The position numbers and the translations under genes were made by a program. Below the pieces are notes generated by a model. It had not been told where the DNA came from. It searched no databases and saw nothing but the letters and a program-made list of their open reading frames with translations. This document shows positions 1 through 6,998 of a stretch of DNA of 64,000 bases, piece after piece; positions within the stretch are counted from its first letter, which is position 1; the number at the start of each line of letters is the position of its first letter. Source of the stretch: Alistipes sp. (lineage in GTDB: Bacteria > Bacteroidota > Bacteroidia > Bacteroidales > Rikenellaceae); assembly GCA_017936685.1 (NCBI GenBank), contig JAGBFA010000006.1, positions 48,319 to 112,318 of the forward strand. The letters are read 5' to 3'.

Positions 1-214
1 CCTTACCGTTCTTCCGCTCGGGGTTTGCCTCAAAGATCCACATATCGGTTTGAGTAGTATTGCGCCATGCACCGCTACTCTGCTCGTAAGCCTCTCCGCT
101 CAACCCGTTAGAGTGTGGGGCGGAATCGTTGTCCCAGAGCACTAAGTGTCTCTGCTGGGCCGAGATAGATGTTGCGAGCAACACTATCGAAACTATCAAA
201 CCAACTCTTTTCAT
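1..214 (-). CDS. secreted alpha/beta-hydrolase (xylan-esterase-like), N-terminal fragment
   Basis: The gene runs off the left edge, so only the first 71 codons are present. They encode a signal peptide ending near SISAQ, followed by LVLWDNDSAPHSNGL. This resembles the LWPDGAPGSNGL segment at the mature N-terminus of Bacteroidetes BD-FAE/acetyl-xylan-esterase-like hydrolases, which would remove acyl groups from plant glycans in the periplasm. The catalytic GxSxG region lies outside the window, so the family call rests on this motif alone. The start is the ATG at 214, just after a TATATTTG box on the minus strand. Confidence 0.6.
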   Translation of the reverse strand, partial: MKRVGLIVSIVLLATSISAQQRHLVLWDNDSAPHSNGLSGEAYEQSSGAWRNTTQTDMWIFEANPERKNGK

Positions 215-227
215 GTAAAAGAACGTA

Positions 228-235
228 CAAATATA
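228..235 (-). promoter_or_regulatory. -7 box TATATTTG for the esterase gene
   Basis: This is a perfect match to the Bacteroidetes -7 consensus TAnnTTTG. It faces the ATG at 214, which implies a leader of only a few nucleotides. The flank is strongly AT-rich. Confidence 0.5.
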
Positions 236-287
236 ATAAATATTATTTAAACAAAAACAAAAATCGATATTTTTTTACATCGTTTCG

Positions 288-1661
288 TTATTTTCTCAGA
301 AATGCCCCCGTTTCGAGCAGTTCGCGCTGCAACTTCGAAACGTCGATATCGGCCACCTCGACACCGTCGCGCAAGGCCTGTGCTGCGGCGCGTCCAGCAG
401 CCTCGCCCATAGCCATGCAGGTGGACATGACGCGAGCCGAGGCCATGGCCTCGTGGCTGAGCGATGCGCAGCGGCCTGCCACCAACAGCCCGCCCACAGC
501 GGCGGGGACCAGCGAACGGAAGGGAATGTCGTAACAGTCCTCGCACCAGTAGAGCGAGCAATCGCCGCCCACGGCATGGTGTATGTCGACCGGATAGCTT
601 GCAACGGCCACGGCATCGTCGAAGCGGCGGCACGACAGAATGTCGTCGGCCGTCAGTACGTAACGCCCCACTATGACGCGGCTCTCGCGAATGCCCATGA
701 ACGGCGCGACGCATTTCATCTCGGCATCGGCGAATCCCGGAACGAACTCTTTGAGATAACGCTCTATCTCGTAGATCTGGCGGCGCGCCACGGTCTCGCC
801 GTGAGTATAGCTCGCAGGATCGGTCGAATCGACTCCGTTGACGCGCGACATGTTGACCCATATCTCGTCGTCGGCCATGCCCGTGATGAGTATCGTGCGC
901 GCAACGGGAATATCTATGCCGGCCTCGCGCGCCCGAGCGATCTGACTGCGCAGACCGACAGTGATGAAGTTGCGGCGGCGGAACTGCTCGGCAGGCATCG
1001 TATCCATATCATATATATCGGGGTGCTCGACGATGGCGCGGCGCAGGGCATCGACATCTACTCCTCGCATGCAGAACATCAGCGTCGGAGGCTGCATGCC
1101 GCCCGTCTGGTCGCCCTTGCGGCACTCGACACCGGCACGGAACGCCACATCGGCATCGCCCGTGCAGTCGATGACCGTGCGAGCGAGAATGGCCTCGCGG
1201 CCGGCTTTCGACTCTATAACCACACCGCACACCTTACCGTCGCGCTTGATGGCATCGACGCACAAGACATACATCAGCACCTCCACTCCGGCACGCTCCA
1301 TCGTGGCCAGAGCCTCGCTCTTAGCCTGCTCGGGATCGATGATCGTAAGGCTGACATGCAGCTTGCAGGGGACATGCTCGCCGGCCGCACCCTTTTCGCG
1401 CAGACGATCGATGAACTGCTGCGGCAGACCCTTTATTATCTGGTTGCCCTTGCGGCCGAGGAATCCCAGTATAGGCAGGCCTATGGCCAGATTGCCGCCT
1501 AAAAACCCGCGGCTCTCGATAAGCATGGTGCGGGCACCACCCTTGGCTGCGGCTTCGGCCGCCATGATGCCGGCAGGACCGCCGCCGACCACCAGCACAT
1601 CGACTTCGCGGCGCACGGGAATCTCGCGCGCAGGTTCGGGAATGGTCTTTATGGTTGTCAT
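288..1661 (-). CDS. FAD-dependent oxidoreductase (FAD_oxidored family)
   Basis: A protein of 457 residues. The N-terminal segment [21 protein letters not shown] is a Rossmann GxGxxG FAD-binding motif. The segment [16 protein letters not shown] and the C-terminal [21 protein letters not shown] match the family of flavoproteins common beside Bacteroidetes glycoside hydrolases. The substrate is unknown. The frame is open upstream to 1766, but a promoter box at 1701-1708 sits inside that extension, so the ATG at 1661 is chosen. It lies upstream of the esterase fragment on the same strand, and the two may be co-regulated. Confidence 0.85.
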   Translation of the reverse strand: MTTIKTIPEPAREIPVRREVDVLVVGGGPAGIMAAEAAAKGGARTMLIESRGFLGGNLAIGLPILGFLGRKGNQIIKGLPQQFIDRLREKGAAGEHVPCKLHVSLTIIDPEQAKSEALATMERAGVEVLMYVLCVDAIKRDGKVCGVVIESKAGREAILARTVIDCTGDADVAFRAGVECRKGDQTGGMQPPTLMFCMRGVDVDALRRAIVEHPDIYDMDTMPAEQFRRRNFITVGLRSQIARAREAGIDIPVARTILITGMADDEIWVNMSRVNGVDSTDPASYTHGETVARRQIYEIERYLKEFVPGFADAEMKCVAPFMGIRESRVIVGRYVLTADDILSCRRFDDAVAVASYPVDIHHAVGGDCSLYWCEDCYDIPFRSLVPAAVGGLLVAGRCASLSHEAMASARVMSTCMAMGEAAGRAAAQALRDGVEVADIDVSKLQRELLETGAFLRK

Positions 1662-1700
1662 AGAGATATGATTAATCATTAACATTACACAATACGATAG

Positions 1701-1708
1701 CAAAATTA
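1701..1708 (-). promoter_or_regulatory. -7 box TAATTTTG for the FAD oxidoreductase
   Basis: A consensus TAnnTTTG box about 40 nt before the chosen start at 1661. Its position argues against the longer upstream start codons. Confidence 0.5.
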
Positions 1709-1882
1709 CGAAAATATCGCAAAATAACAAACGAAACGAAAGGAAATAAAAAGAAAGCCGAGACAATTCTCGGCTATTGTTCTTCCATCTTTATAATATT
1801 TACTTTATGCAGGCACAAACATTGCTATTATTCTCCACAAAACACAAGATGCGCCGAAGCGCACCTTTGTTCACTGTATCAA

Positions 1883-2158
1883 TCATTTGTAATGCCCCAT
1901 GGCCGACACTATTATCACCTCCACGGTTTCGGCCTCAATCCGATATATCAACCTGTGTTCGGGACTCAGCCGACGCGACCAATACCCCGAATAGTCATGT
2001 TTGAGCCGTTCGGGATTGCCGATACCTGTTTCGGGGTGCTCTTCCAACTCTAACAATATTCGATCTATTCGTTTGTTCGTTCCTTTATCCCCGCTTTTTC
2101 GGTGTGCTTTCAAATGTTCGGCAGCACACTCACTTACATTTACTTTATATCTTCCCAT
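1883..2158 (-). CDS. YoeB/Txe-family type II toxin
   Basis: This 91-residue protein has the RelE-superfamily YoeB signature: GIGNPERLKHDYSGYWSRRL, then EHRLIYRI, ending in GHYK. YoeB-type toxins cleave mRNA at the ribosome; the activity is inferred from the family. Residues matching the catalytic Glu, Arg and terminal His-Tyr of YoeB are visible (EHR, RI, GHY). The start overlaps the end of the antitoxin gene by 19 bp, the usual antitoxin-first arrangement. Confidence 0.92.
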   Translation of the reverse strand: MGRYKVNVSECAAEHLKAHRKSGDKGTNKRIDRILLELEEHPETGIGNPERLKHDYSGYWSRRLSPEHRLIYRIEAETVEVIIVSAMGHYK

Positions 2159-2421
2159 TCCTTGCGCAATTCTTCAAGAGTTACAAATTTCGCTTCTCCC
2201 GCTTCGTACTCTTTAATGCGTCGCGAAAGTTCAGCGATATTGCGCGGATCGTCGAACCACGGGTCGCCCGACGGACTGGGATTCATGCTGATCCCGTCAC
2301 TGACTACAAGTTCGATAAGTTTTCGCCCGCGTTTGACGAATACGCGGGTATGCTCGGCCATATCAAAATACTTTTTTTGATTAGCACGTAACTCGGTAGG
2401 GCTAATAGTAATTGCGTCCAT
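2140..2421 (-). CDS. Phd/YefM-type antitoxin
   Basis: This 93-residue protein begins MDAITISPTELRANQKKYFD and contains VFVKRGRKLIELV, which matches the Phd/YefM DNA-binding N-terminus. The acidic tail (EYEAGEAKFVTLEELRKEWE) would bind and neutralise the toxin. The frame is open far upstream, but an AGGAGG sequence 5 nt before the ATG at 2421 fixes the start. Such a strong Shine-Dalgarno is rare in Bacteroidetes and fits high antitoxin synthesis. Autoregulation is expected from the family. Confidence 0.88.
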   Translation of the reverse strand: MDAITISPTELRANQKKYFDMAEHTRVFVKRGRKLIELVVSDGISMNPSPSGDPWFDDPRNIAELSRRIKEYEAGEAKFVTLEELRKEWEDIK

Positions 2422-2471
2422 TTTTACCTCCTTTTTCATTTCGCACATGGAATTATGTACGTTTTCATGTA

Positions 2472-2479
2472 CAAAAGTA
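2472..2479 (-). promoter_or_regulatory. -7 box TACTTTTG for the toxin-antitoxin operon
   Basis: A consensus TAnnTTTG box on the minus strand about 50 nt before the antitoxin ATG. It overlaps an ATGTAC-rich stretch that could hold the antitoxin operator. Confidence 0.45.
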
Positions 2480-2578
2480 GTGCTATATTTTGAAAATTCC
2501 AAAAAAAATATTTCACATTTAGAGCGAGCAATGCTCCTTGCCCGATTTTTCATATTATTTATCCGATACAAAAAGACG

Positions 2579-2873
2579 CGCCGAAAATACTTCCGCTCGG
2601 CAATGCTCAAATAAATTTGGCATTGCCCTCGCTTATGCGTACTTTGACTGCGTCGAAGATACTTCGCCTCGGAAAAAATGCAAGCGAGCTTGCTTTTTAC
2701 TCTCGGCTTATACGCACTTTGGCTTCGCCGAAAATACTCCCGCTCGGCAATGCTCAAATAAATTTGGCATTGCCCTCGCTTATTCGTACTTTGGCTATCG
2801 CCGAAGATACTTCGCCTCGGAAAAAATGCAAGCGAGCTTGCTTTTTTCTCTCGGCTTATTCGTATCTTTGCAT
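2579..2873 (+). repeat. family A promoter repeats: four ~73-bp monomers in front of the sirtuin gene
   Basis: Four related monomers start near 2579, 2650, 2725 and 2797. They alternate in two versions, so the dimer period is about 147 bp. Each opens with CGCCGAAnATAC or a variant, contains an internal hairpin (GGCAATG..CATTGCC or GCAAGCGAGCTTGC), and closes with CGCTTATnCGTACTTTGGCT or similar. Only the last copy has a full TAnnTTTG box (TATCTTTG). The earlier copies have TACTTTG or a decayed form. The same family lies before glmS (26925-27095) and coaD (34115-34180). Confidence 0.75.
2838..2870 (+). promoter_or_regulatory. promoter for the sirtuin gene, inside the last family A monomer
   Basis: TTG at 2838-2840, a 22-nt spacer, then TATCTTTG at 2863-2870. 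The ATG follows at 2904. The promoter is part of the repeat unit, not merely next to it. Confidence 0.55.
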
Positions 2874-2903
2874 AACAAGATAAAACACAAAAAACGATTA
2901 CAG

Positions 2904-3596
2904 ATGAAAAAGATCGTGGTATTCACCGGCGCAGGCGTAAGTGCCGACAGCGGGCTGGCCACATTTCGCGATGCCGACGGACTGTGGGCCAACTACCGCA
3001 TAGAGGAGGTGTGCACGCCCGAAGCCCTCGCGCGCAACCGCGCCACCGTCATCGAGTTTTACAACATGCGCCGCCGCGAGATGCTCGACAAGCAGCCCAA
3101 TGCCGGACATCGCGCCATAGCCGAGTTGGAACGTTACTTCGACGTGGAGGTCATCACGCAGAACGTCGACAACATGCACGAGCGCGCCGGATCGTCGCAC
3201 GTATTACACCTGCACGGCGAGCTGACGAAGCTGCGTTCGTCGGCCGACCCCGGTCTGATCTACCCTATCGAGGGCTGGCAGCAGCCGTTAGACGCACGCG
3301 CAGAGGACGGTTCGCTGCTCAGGCCGCACATCGTGTTCTTCGGAGAGTCGGTGCCCATGTTCGACCGCGCCGCGCGGATAGCAGCCACGGCCGACATAAT
3401 GATCGTCGTCGGCACCTCATTGGCCGTCTACCCTGCCGCCTCGCTCGTGGGCTACGTCCGCCGCGACATACCTATATATTTAGTCGACCCCGGGCAGCCC
3501 TCGACGCAGATGATCCGCAATCCGCTGACGCATATCAAGGCGCGCGCCGCGGAGGGCATGCCGCAACTCTTGGAACAGCTGCGCAATGAGGCTTGA
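2904..3596 (+). CDS. cobB: NAD-dependent protein deacylase, Sir2 family
   Basis: A protein of 230 residues. It carries the NAD-binding GAGVSADSGLATFRD, the TQNVDN motif and the catalytic LHLHGEL histidine. FYNMRRR supplies the Tyr-x-x-Arg pair that lets class III sirtuins read succyl- or malonyl-lysine, so desuccinylation is the likely reaction. The zinc-binding cysteine tetrad of most sirtuins is absent: the only cysteine in the protein is near residue 36. The ATG at 2904 is the first after the promoter. The gene overlaps the next one by 11 bp, suggesting translational coupling. Confidence 0.88.
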   Translation: MKKIVVFTGAGVSADSGLATFRDADGLWANYRIEEVCTPEALARNRATVIEFYNMRRREMLDKQPNAGHRAIAELERYFDVEVITQNVDNMHERAGSSHVLHLHGELTKLRSSADPGLIYPIEGWQQPLDARAEDGSLLRPHIVFFGESVPMFDRAARIAATADIMIVVGTSLAVYPAASLVGYVRRDIPIYLVDPGQPSTQMIRNPLTHIKARAAEGMPQLLEQLRNEA

Positions 3597-4107
3597 CACG
3601 CGATGGTGCCGCCATGCCGACAGGCTGCGGCGATACTGCATCGACAACGGCTACAACAGCCGCATTGCCATCATGATAGACTACGGCCGGCACTCCGGGC
3701 ACAGGCGTTTCGTCGTATGGGATTTCGATGCCGGCAAGCCCCTGTGCCGCTACCCCGTCAGCCACGGCAGCGGCAGCGACCGGCCGCACCGCCCCTCGGC
3801 ATACGCCCGCTTCTCGAATGTCGACGGCAGCCACCTGTCATCGCTCGGGCATGCACTCGTGGCCGAACGCTACACCGGCCGCTACGGCACAGCCTACCGG
3901 CTCGACGGACTCGACGATACGAACAGCAACCTGCGCAGCCGCTGTATCGTCCTGCACGGCTGGCCGCACACCGCGTCGCACCCCGTATGGCCGTTTCCCA
4001 CCACCGGCAGCTGGGGCTGCCCCGTACTCTCCCGAAGAGCCATGCGACACGTCGACACCATACTGCAAAACGCGAACAATGTGATACTGTTCGCGTTTGC
4101 AGAGTAA
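3586..4107 (+). CDS. L,D-transpeptidase catalytic-domain-like protein
   Basis: A protein of 173 residues. The pattern IVLHGWPHT followed about 20 residues later by GSWGCPVL is the His and Ser-x-Gly-Cys active-site pair of YkuD-type L,D-transpeptidases, in the variant found in 'murein L,D-transpeptidase catalytic domain family' proteins. These modify peptidoglycan cross-links. No signal peptide is evident from this start, which is odd for a cell-wall enzyme. The start overlaps the sirtuin gene by 11 bp. Confidence 0.7.
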   Translation: MRLDTRWCRHADRLRRYCIDNGYNSRIAIMIDYGRHSGHRRFVVWDFDAGKPLCRYPVSHGSGSDRPHRPSAYARFSNVDGSHLSSLGHALVAERYTGRYGTAYRLDGLDDTNSNLRSRCIVLHGWPHTASHPVWPFPTTGSWGCPVLSRRAMRHVDTILQNANNVILFAFAE

Positions 4108-4124
4108 CATCTATCAACTACCCA

Positions 4125-4226
4125 TCAATGGCGGTTGAACCAATTCGCCGCAGAGAAAAACAAATATGCCAACGCAAGTACGGCAACACAGCCGCACAAC
4201 CATGAAATGATAACAAAGCCGTCCAT
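4125..4226 (-). CDS. possible 33-residue single-pass membrane peptide
   Basis: A short frame encoding MDGFVIISWLCGCVAV and then a hydrophobic run to ANWFNRH, enough for one membrane helix. Its ATG lies three nucleotides after the TAA at 4230-4232 that ends the preceding open frame, a spacing that allows translational coupling. There is no other support, and it may be a chance frame. Confidence 0.3.
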   Translation of the reverse strand: MDGFVIISWLCGCVAVLALAYLFFSAANWFNRH

Positions 4227-4229
4227 AAA

Positions 4230-4427
4230 TTAAAAGTTATTTAAATCCATAAGAATATCACTCTCCAAGTCGGTTGCACCAGAATAAGACTCAGCGTCTC
4301 CATACTGCGGCAGATCGACACCGTAAGCCGGAGACGGCTTCTCATCGGGCAAAATTTCCGGAATATCATAATCCGCCAGATCGATCTCGTCGACCGACAG
4401 AATCTCCTGTGCCAGGTCATCAAACTC
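4230..4427 (-). other. in-frame open extension beyond an amber codon
   Basis: After the TAG at 4428-4430 the same frame stays open for 65 more codons, to a TAA. The extension is strongly acidic and protein-like (EFDDLAQEILSVDEIDLADY at its start, DLESDILMDLNNF at its end). There is no ATG near its beginning. It is most simply the original C-terminus of the upstream lipoprotein, cut off by a nonsense mutation, though stop-codon readthrough is possible. Confidence 0.5.
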
Positions 4428-5105
4428 CTACATTATATCATCAGCACTCACACTATACGAAGACCTCAACGACCGTAATCGATTCTGCAAAGACCCGCCA
4501 TGCAACGGTGGAGCAGGCGGCAATCCGTTCGATCCGGAGTATTTGGAATCCACTCCGAATTTATAATAGGTACTGTCGACAATATCGTCGATCAATCGCT
4601 GATATCGCTTGAAATTAACATCTTTCATATCGTCGAGATCGAACGCACATATCACCGATTCAAAATCTTTATCGGCAACCAATAAATCTTCGACAAATCC
4701 GACACGACCGGCATTGTTTTTAGCCCGACATCTGTGATATATGTTCCAGCCGCAGAACTCCTTTTCAGGCAGTTCTCCGGCACGGGTTCGGATTATTCCG
4801 ACAAGTTCTTCGACCTCTTTTTCGATCTTACCTCGTCTGGAATCAAACAGCAAATAAAATTCGTTATCGTCTTCTATCTCGATAATGCGCTCGGCCGCTT
4901 CAAGAATACGAGCATCGTTATACACTGAGACAAACGCACTATCCACGCGTGTCACAACAGCCTCGTAGCTATCTGGAATATACAACGTTTGCTTTACAAC
5001 GGACTCGGCAAACCGCTCGGCGCGCTCCTGCAACGAAAGCTCCTTATCATTAGTACATGCAGTGAATGACAAGATCGCTGCACATAACAAAAATCTGTTT
5101 TTCAT
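4428..5105 (-). CDS. lipoprotein of unknown function, possibly truncated
   Basis: A 225-residue protein with a lipoprotein signal (MKNRFLLCAAILSFTACTND, lipid Cys near residue 17). The body is charged and helical with no family I recognise. It ends at a TAG, after which the frame continues for 65 codons. It starts 13 nt after the stop of the secreted-protein gene at 5119-5697, and the two probably form an operon. The ATG at 5105 is chosen over upstream in-frame codons because it gives a clean lipoprotein signal. Confidence 0.65.
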   Translation of the reverse strand: MKNRFLLCAAILSFTACTNDKELSLQERAERFAESVVKQTLYIPDSYEAVVTRVDSAFVSVYNDARILEAAERIIEIEDDNEFYLLFDSRRGKIEKEVEELVGIIRTRAGELPEKEFCGWNIYHRCRAKNNAGRVGFVEDLLVADKDFESVICAFDLDDMKDVNFKRYQRLIDDIVDSTYYKFGVDSKYSGSNGLPPAPPLHGGSLQNRLRSLRSSYSVSADDIM

Positions 5106-5118
5106 AGTAGAAATGGTA

Positions 5119-5697
5119 TTATATTTCATCGAGATCCGCACTGCGAACCACAGCCTTATTGGTATCGTCGGTATAGGTTATCACGATAACACCGCTACGA
5201 TAAGATTTTCCTTTTACAATCCTCATATCAATAGAACCATGTTGCAATTTCCAATAAGCATTGTAATTGCAACTATCATTGAAAATTGCATTCATGGCCA
5301 TATCCGCATGATTTTTTACAAGATAATCATAATTCCCCAAAAACTCTTTGACTATTTTTGTCGGCCGTCCGTATTTCTCCGTATAGAGATCGACATAACC
5401 GTCGAACGACGAACGCAAAGTGCTCCAAGTATTGACATCTCCAAATGCTATGGCCACACGCCATATCATACCGTTATCGGCACCGACAAGAACCACGGTA
5501 CAATCGCTGCGCATGAACTTGCCCCGATAGGCATTCTGCGCCACTTTGGAAAATCCCTCGGCGACAAGTTTACAGCCGAAACTATCGACACTGCCCTCGA
5601 TCGGTATTCCCTTGAATTTAAGGTGTTCGGTCTCTTGTGCATGCAGCGTGCCAGCCATGCAGACGACCAATGCCGCAAACAATAACAGTCTCTTCAT
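5119..5697 (-). CDS. secreted protein of unknown function
   Basis: A 192-residue protein with a signal peptide (MKRLLLFAALVVCMAGTLHA, then QET). The mature part contains LKFKGIPIEGSVDSFGCKL, like short uncharacterised periplasmic proteins common in Bacteroides and Alistipes. I recognise no enzymatic motif. It is the first gene of a probable two-gene operon with the lipoprotein at 4428-5105. The nearest upstream promoter-like box, at 5942-5949, appears to drive a structured RNA that ends in a weak terminator before this gene. Confidence 0.7.
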   Translation of the reverse strand: MKRLLLFAALVVCMAGTLHAQETEHLKFKGIPIEGSVDSFGCKLVAEGFSKVAQNAYRGKFMRSDCTVVLVGADNGMIWRVAIAFGDVNTWSTLRSSFDGYVDLYTEKYGRPTKIVKEFLGNYDYLVKNHADMAMNAIFNDSCNYNAYWKLQHGSIDMRIVKGKSYRSGVIVITYTDDTNKAVVRSADLDEI

Positions 5698-5739
5698 AAT
5701 AGTAGAATTTGGTGTTGCCGACACCTTGCAACGATTCAA

Positions 5740-5935
5740 TAAAAACAGAAAGCGTGGTGCCGCACGCCTGTATCAGTAATCGGGTTCCGGAATGACCCCA
5801 TGGGATAAAACAGGCAACAGCCCACGCCTATCCCACATGAGGATACGACGCGGTAGCAGTCAGCCAGTCTCTCCCATTGAATTTTCCGGATTCGATTACG
5901 AGAACAAGCTACACTCTCCGTGTTTGATAATATGT
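5740..5935 (-). ncRNA. rod-like structured RNA candidate (6S-like fold)
   Basis: A TAATTTTG box at 5942-5949 would start a transcript of about 190 nt. It folds as one long rod: GTAATCG (5776-5782) pairs with CGATTAC (5893-5899), CCGGAA (5787-5792) with TTCCGG (5884-5889), ATGGGA (5800-5805) with TCCCAT (5872-5877), and TATCC (5829-5833) with GGATA (5841-5845). A short hairpin (5752-5767) plus a T-rich run ends it. Length and shape resemble 6S RNA, but no 6S sequence signature was checked. A leader for the gene at 5697 is the alternative. Confidence 0.4.
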
Positions 5936-6101
5936 CTGATACAAAATTACGACAAATTCTCCGAATACGAAACATATTCGAAGAATTAAAGATACCCGAA
6001 CTTCGATTTTCTTATGTCCGGCAGGATATGTCACTCCCAAAGATAGCATTGCCCGACCATCTGTCTGTCACTTCGATGGAGGGTATTACCCAACGCCCGT
6101 C

Positions 6102-6214
6102 TGTCACTCCGAGGAGCCGCAGGCGACGTGGGAGTCTCGCCGTCGGGAGTGTAGTTCGCCGCCAAAAAAAGAGATTCTCACGTCGCGATTTACAATCGCT
6201 CCTCAGAATGACAG
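6102..6214 (+). repeat. family B dispersed repeat, copy 1
   Basis: An imperfect palindrome. One end reads TGTCACTCCGAGGAGC..GACGTGGGAGTCTC and the other GAGATTCTCACGTCGC..GCTCCTCAGAATGACA. The same ends recur in at least seven other fuller copies in the window. No coding signal is seen. Confidence 0.75.
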
Positions 6215-6337
6215 GGTGGAAATAGTCGCGCACAAATTTCTCGCTTAAGCTCGAAATGACAAGACGAGCGGTTTTATCTTTCACAACCAGATTCTTCGCT
6301 ATGTTACTCTTCGCTCAGAATGACAAGACCAGCAAAT

Positions 6338-6470
6338 TGTCACTCCGAGGGAACGAAGTGACCGTGGGAGTCTCGCCGTCGGGAGTGCCGTTGGCAGTCG
6401 GAAAGTGCGGCTGTCGTATGCGAAAGAGAGATTCTCACGTCGCAGTCATTCGACCGCTCCTCAGAATGAC
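6338..6470 (+). repeat. family B dispersed repeat, copy 2
   Basis: It has the same palindromic ends as copy 1 and lies 124 bp away in the same orientation. The middle (AGTGCCGTTGGCAGTCGG region) is unrelated to that of copy 1. Confidence 0.7.
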
Positions 6471-6837
6471 TCGACAGCGGCCATGCCACGCACAGATTTC
6501 CAGCCGAGGCTCGGCGGCTGCATCTCTTCGAAGAGTCCTCGAAAAAGCCCCAAAAGCAACCGTTACAGATCTGAAAAAGCCCTATTTCAACAGCCATAAT
6601 TTCCACTTCATTCCACTTTTTACAAAGGGATACCGACAAAATCGATATTGAATATCAGCATATTAAATATTAATAAAATTTTTTAAATCCACTTTTAGCA
6701 AAAGTCATTTTCCTGAGCCGCGCATAAGATTTGCAATTATCCACTTTTTCACCCTCAACATGGCCATACCGCAACTGATTATCAATGATATGATACATAA
6801 AAAGCCTATATTTATCCAAAACTTACCGTAAAAACTC
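6471..6837. other. gene-free upstream region of the PUL
   Basis: After the family B copies the sequence becomes strongly AT-rich from about 6650. I see no gene, no regulator (HTCS, ECF sigma/anti-sigma or SARP) and no clear operator. Confidence 0.5.
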
Positions 6838-6868
6838 TTGTCCAATACTTATTAATTAATTAATTTTG
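6838..6868 (+). promoter_or_regulatory. promoter of the glucan utilisation locus
   Basis: TTG at 6838-6840, a 20-nt spacer and TAATTTTG at 6861-6868 form a good Bacteroidetes housekeeping-type promoter. It leaves a leader of about 125 nt before the susC-like ATG at 6999. Confidence 0.6.
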
Positions 6869-6998
6869 ACATATCGAAAACCACAAAACATTTATTAAAC
6901 AAAAACCGACAAATAAAACTACTTGAACAGCGGCACGACAGCCGCCAACAATTCGAAACAACTTTTTACCTAAACATTAATTATCTAACAACAAGCCT

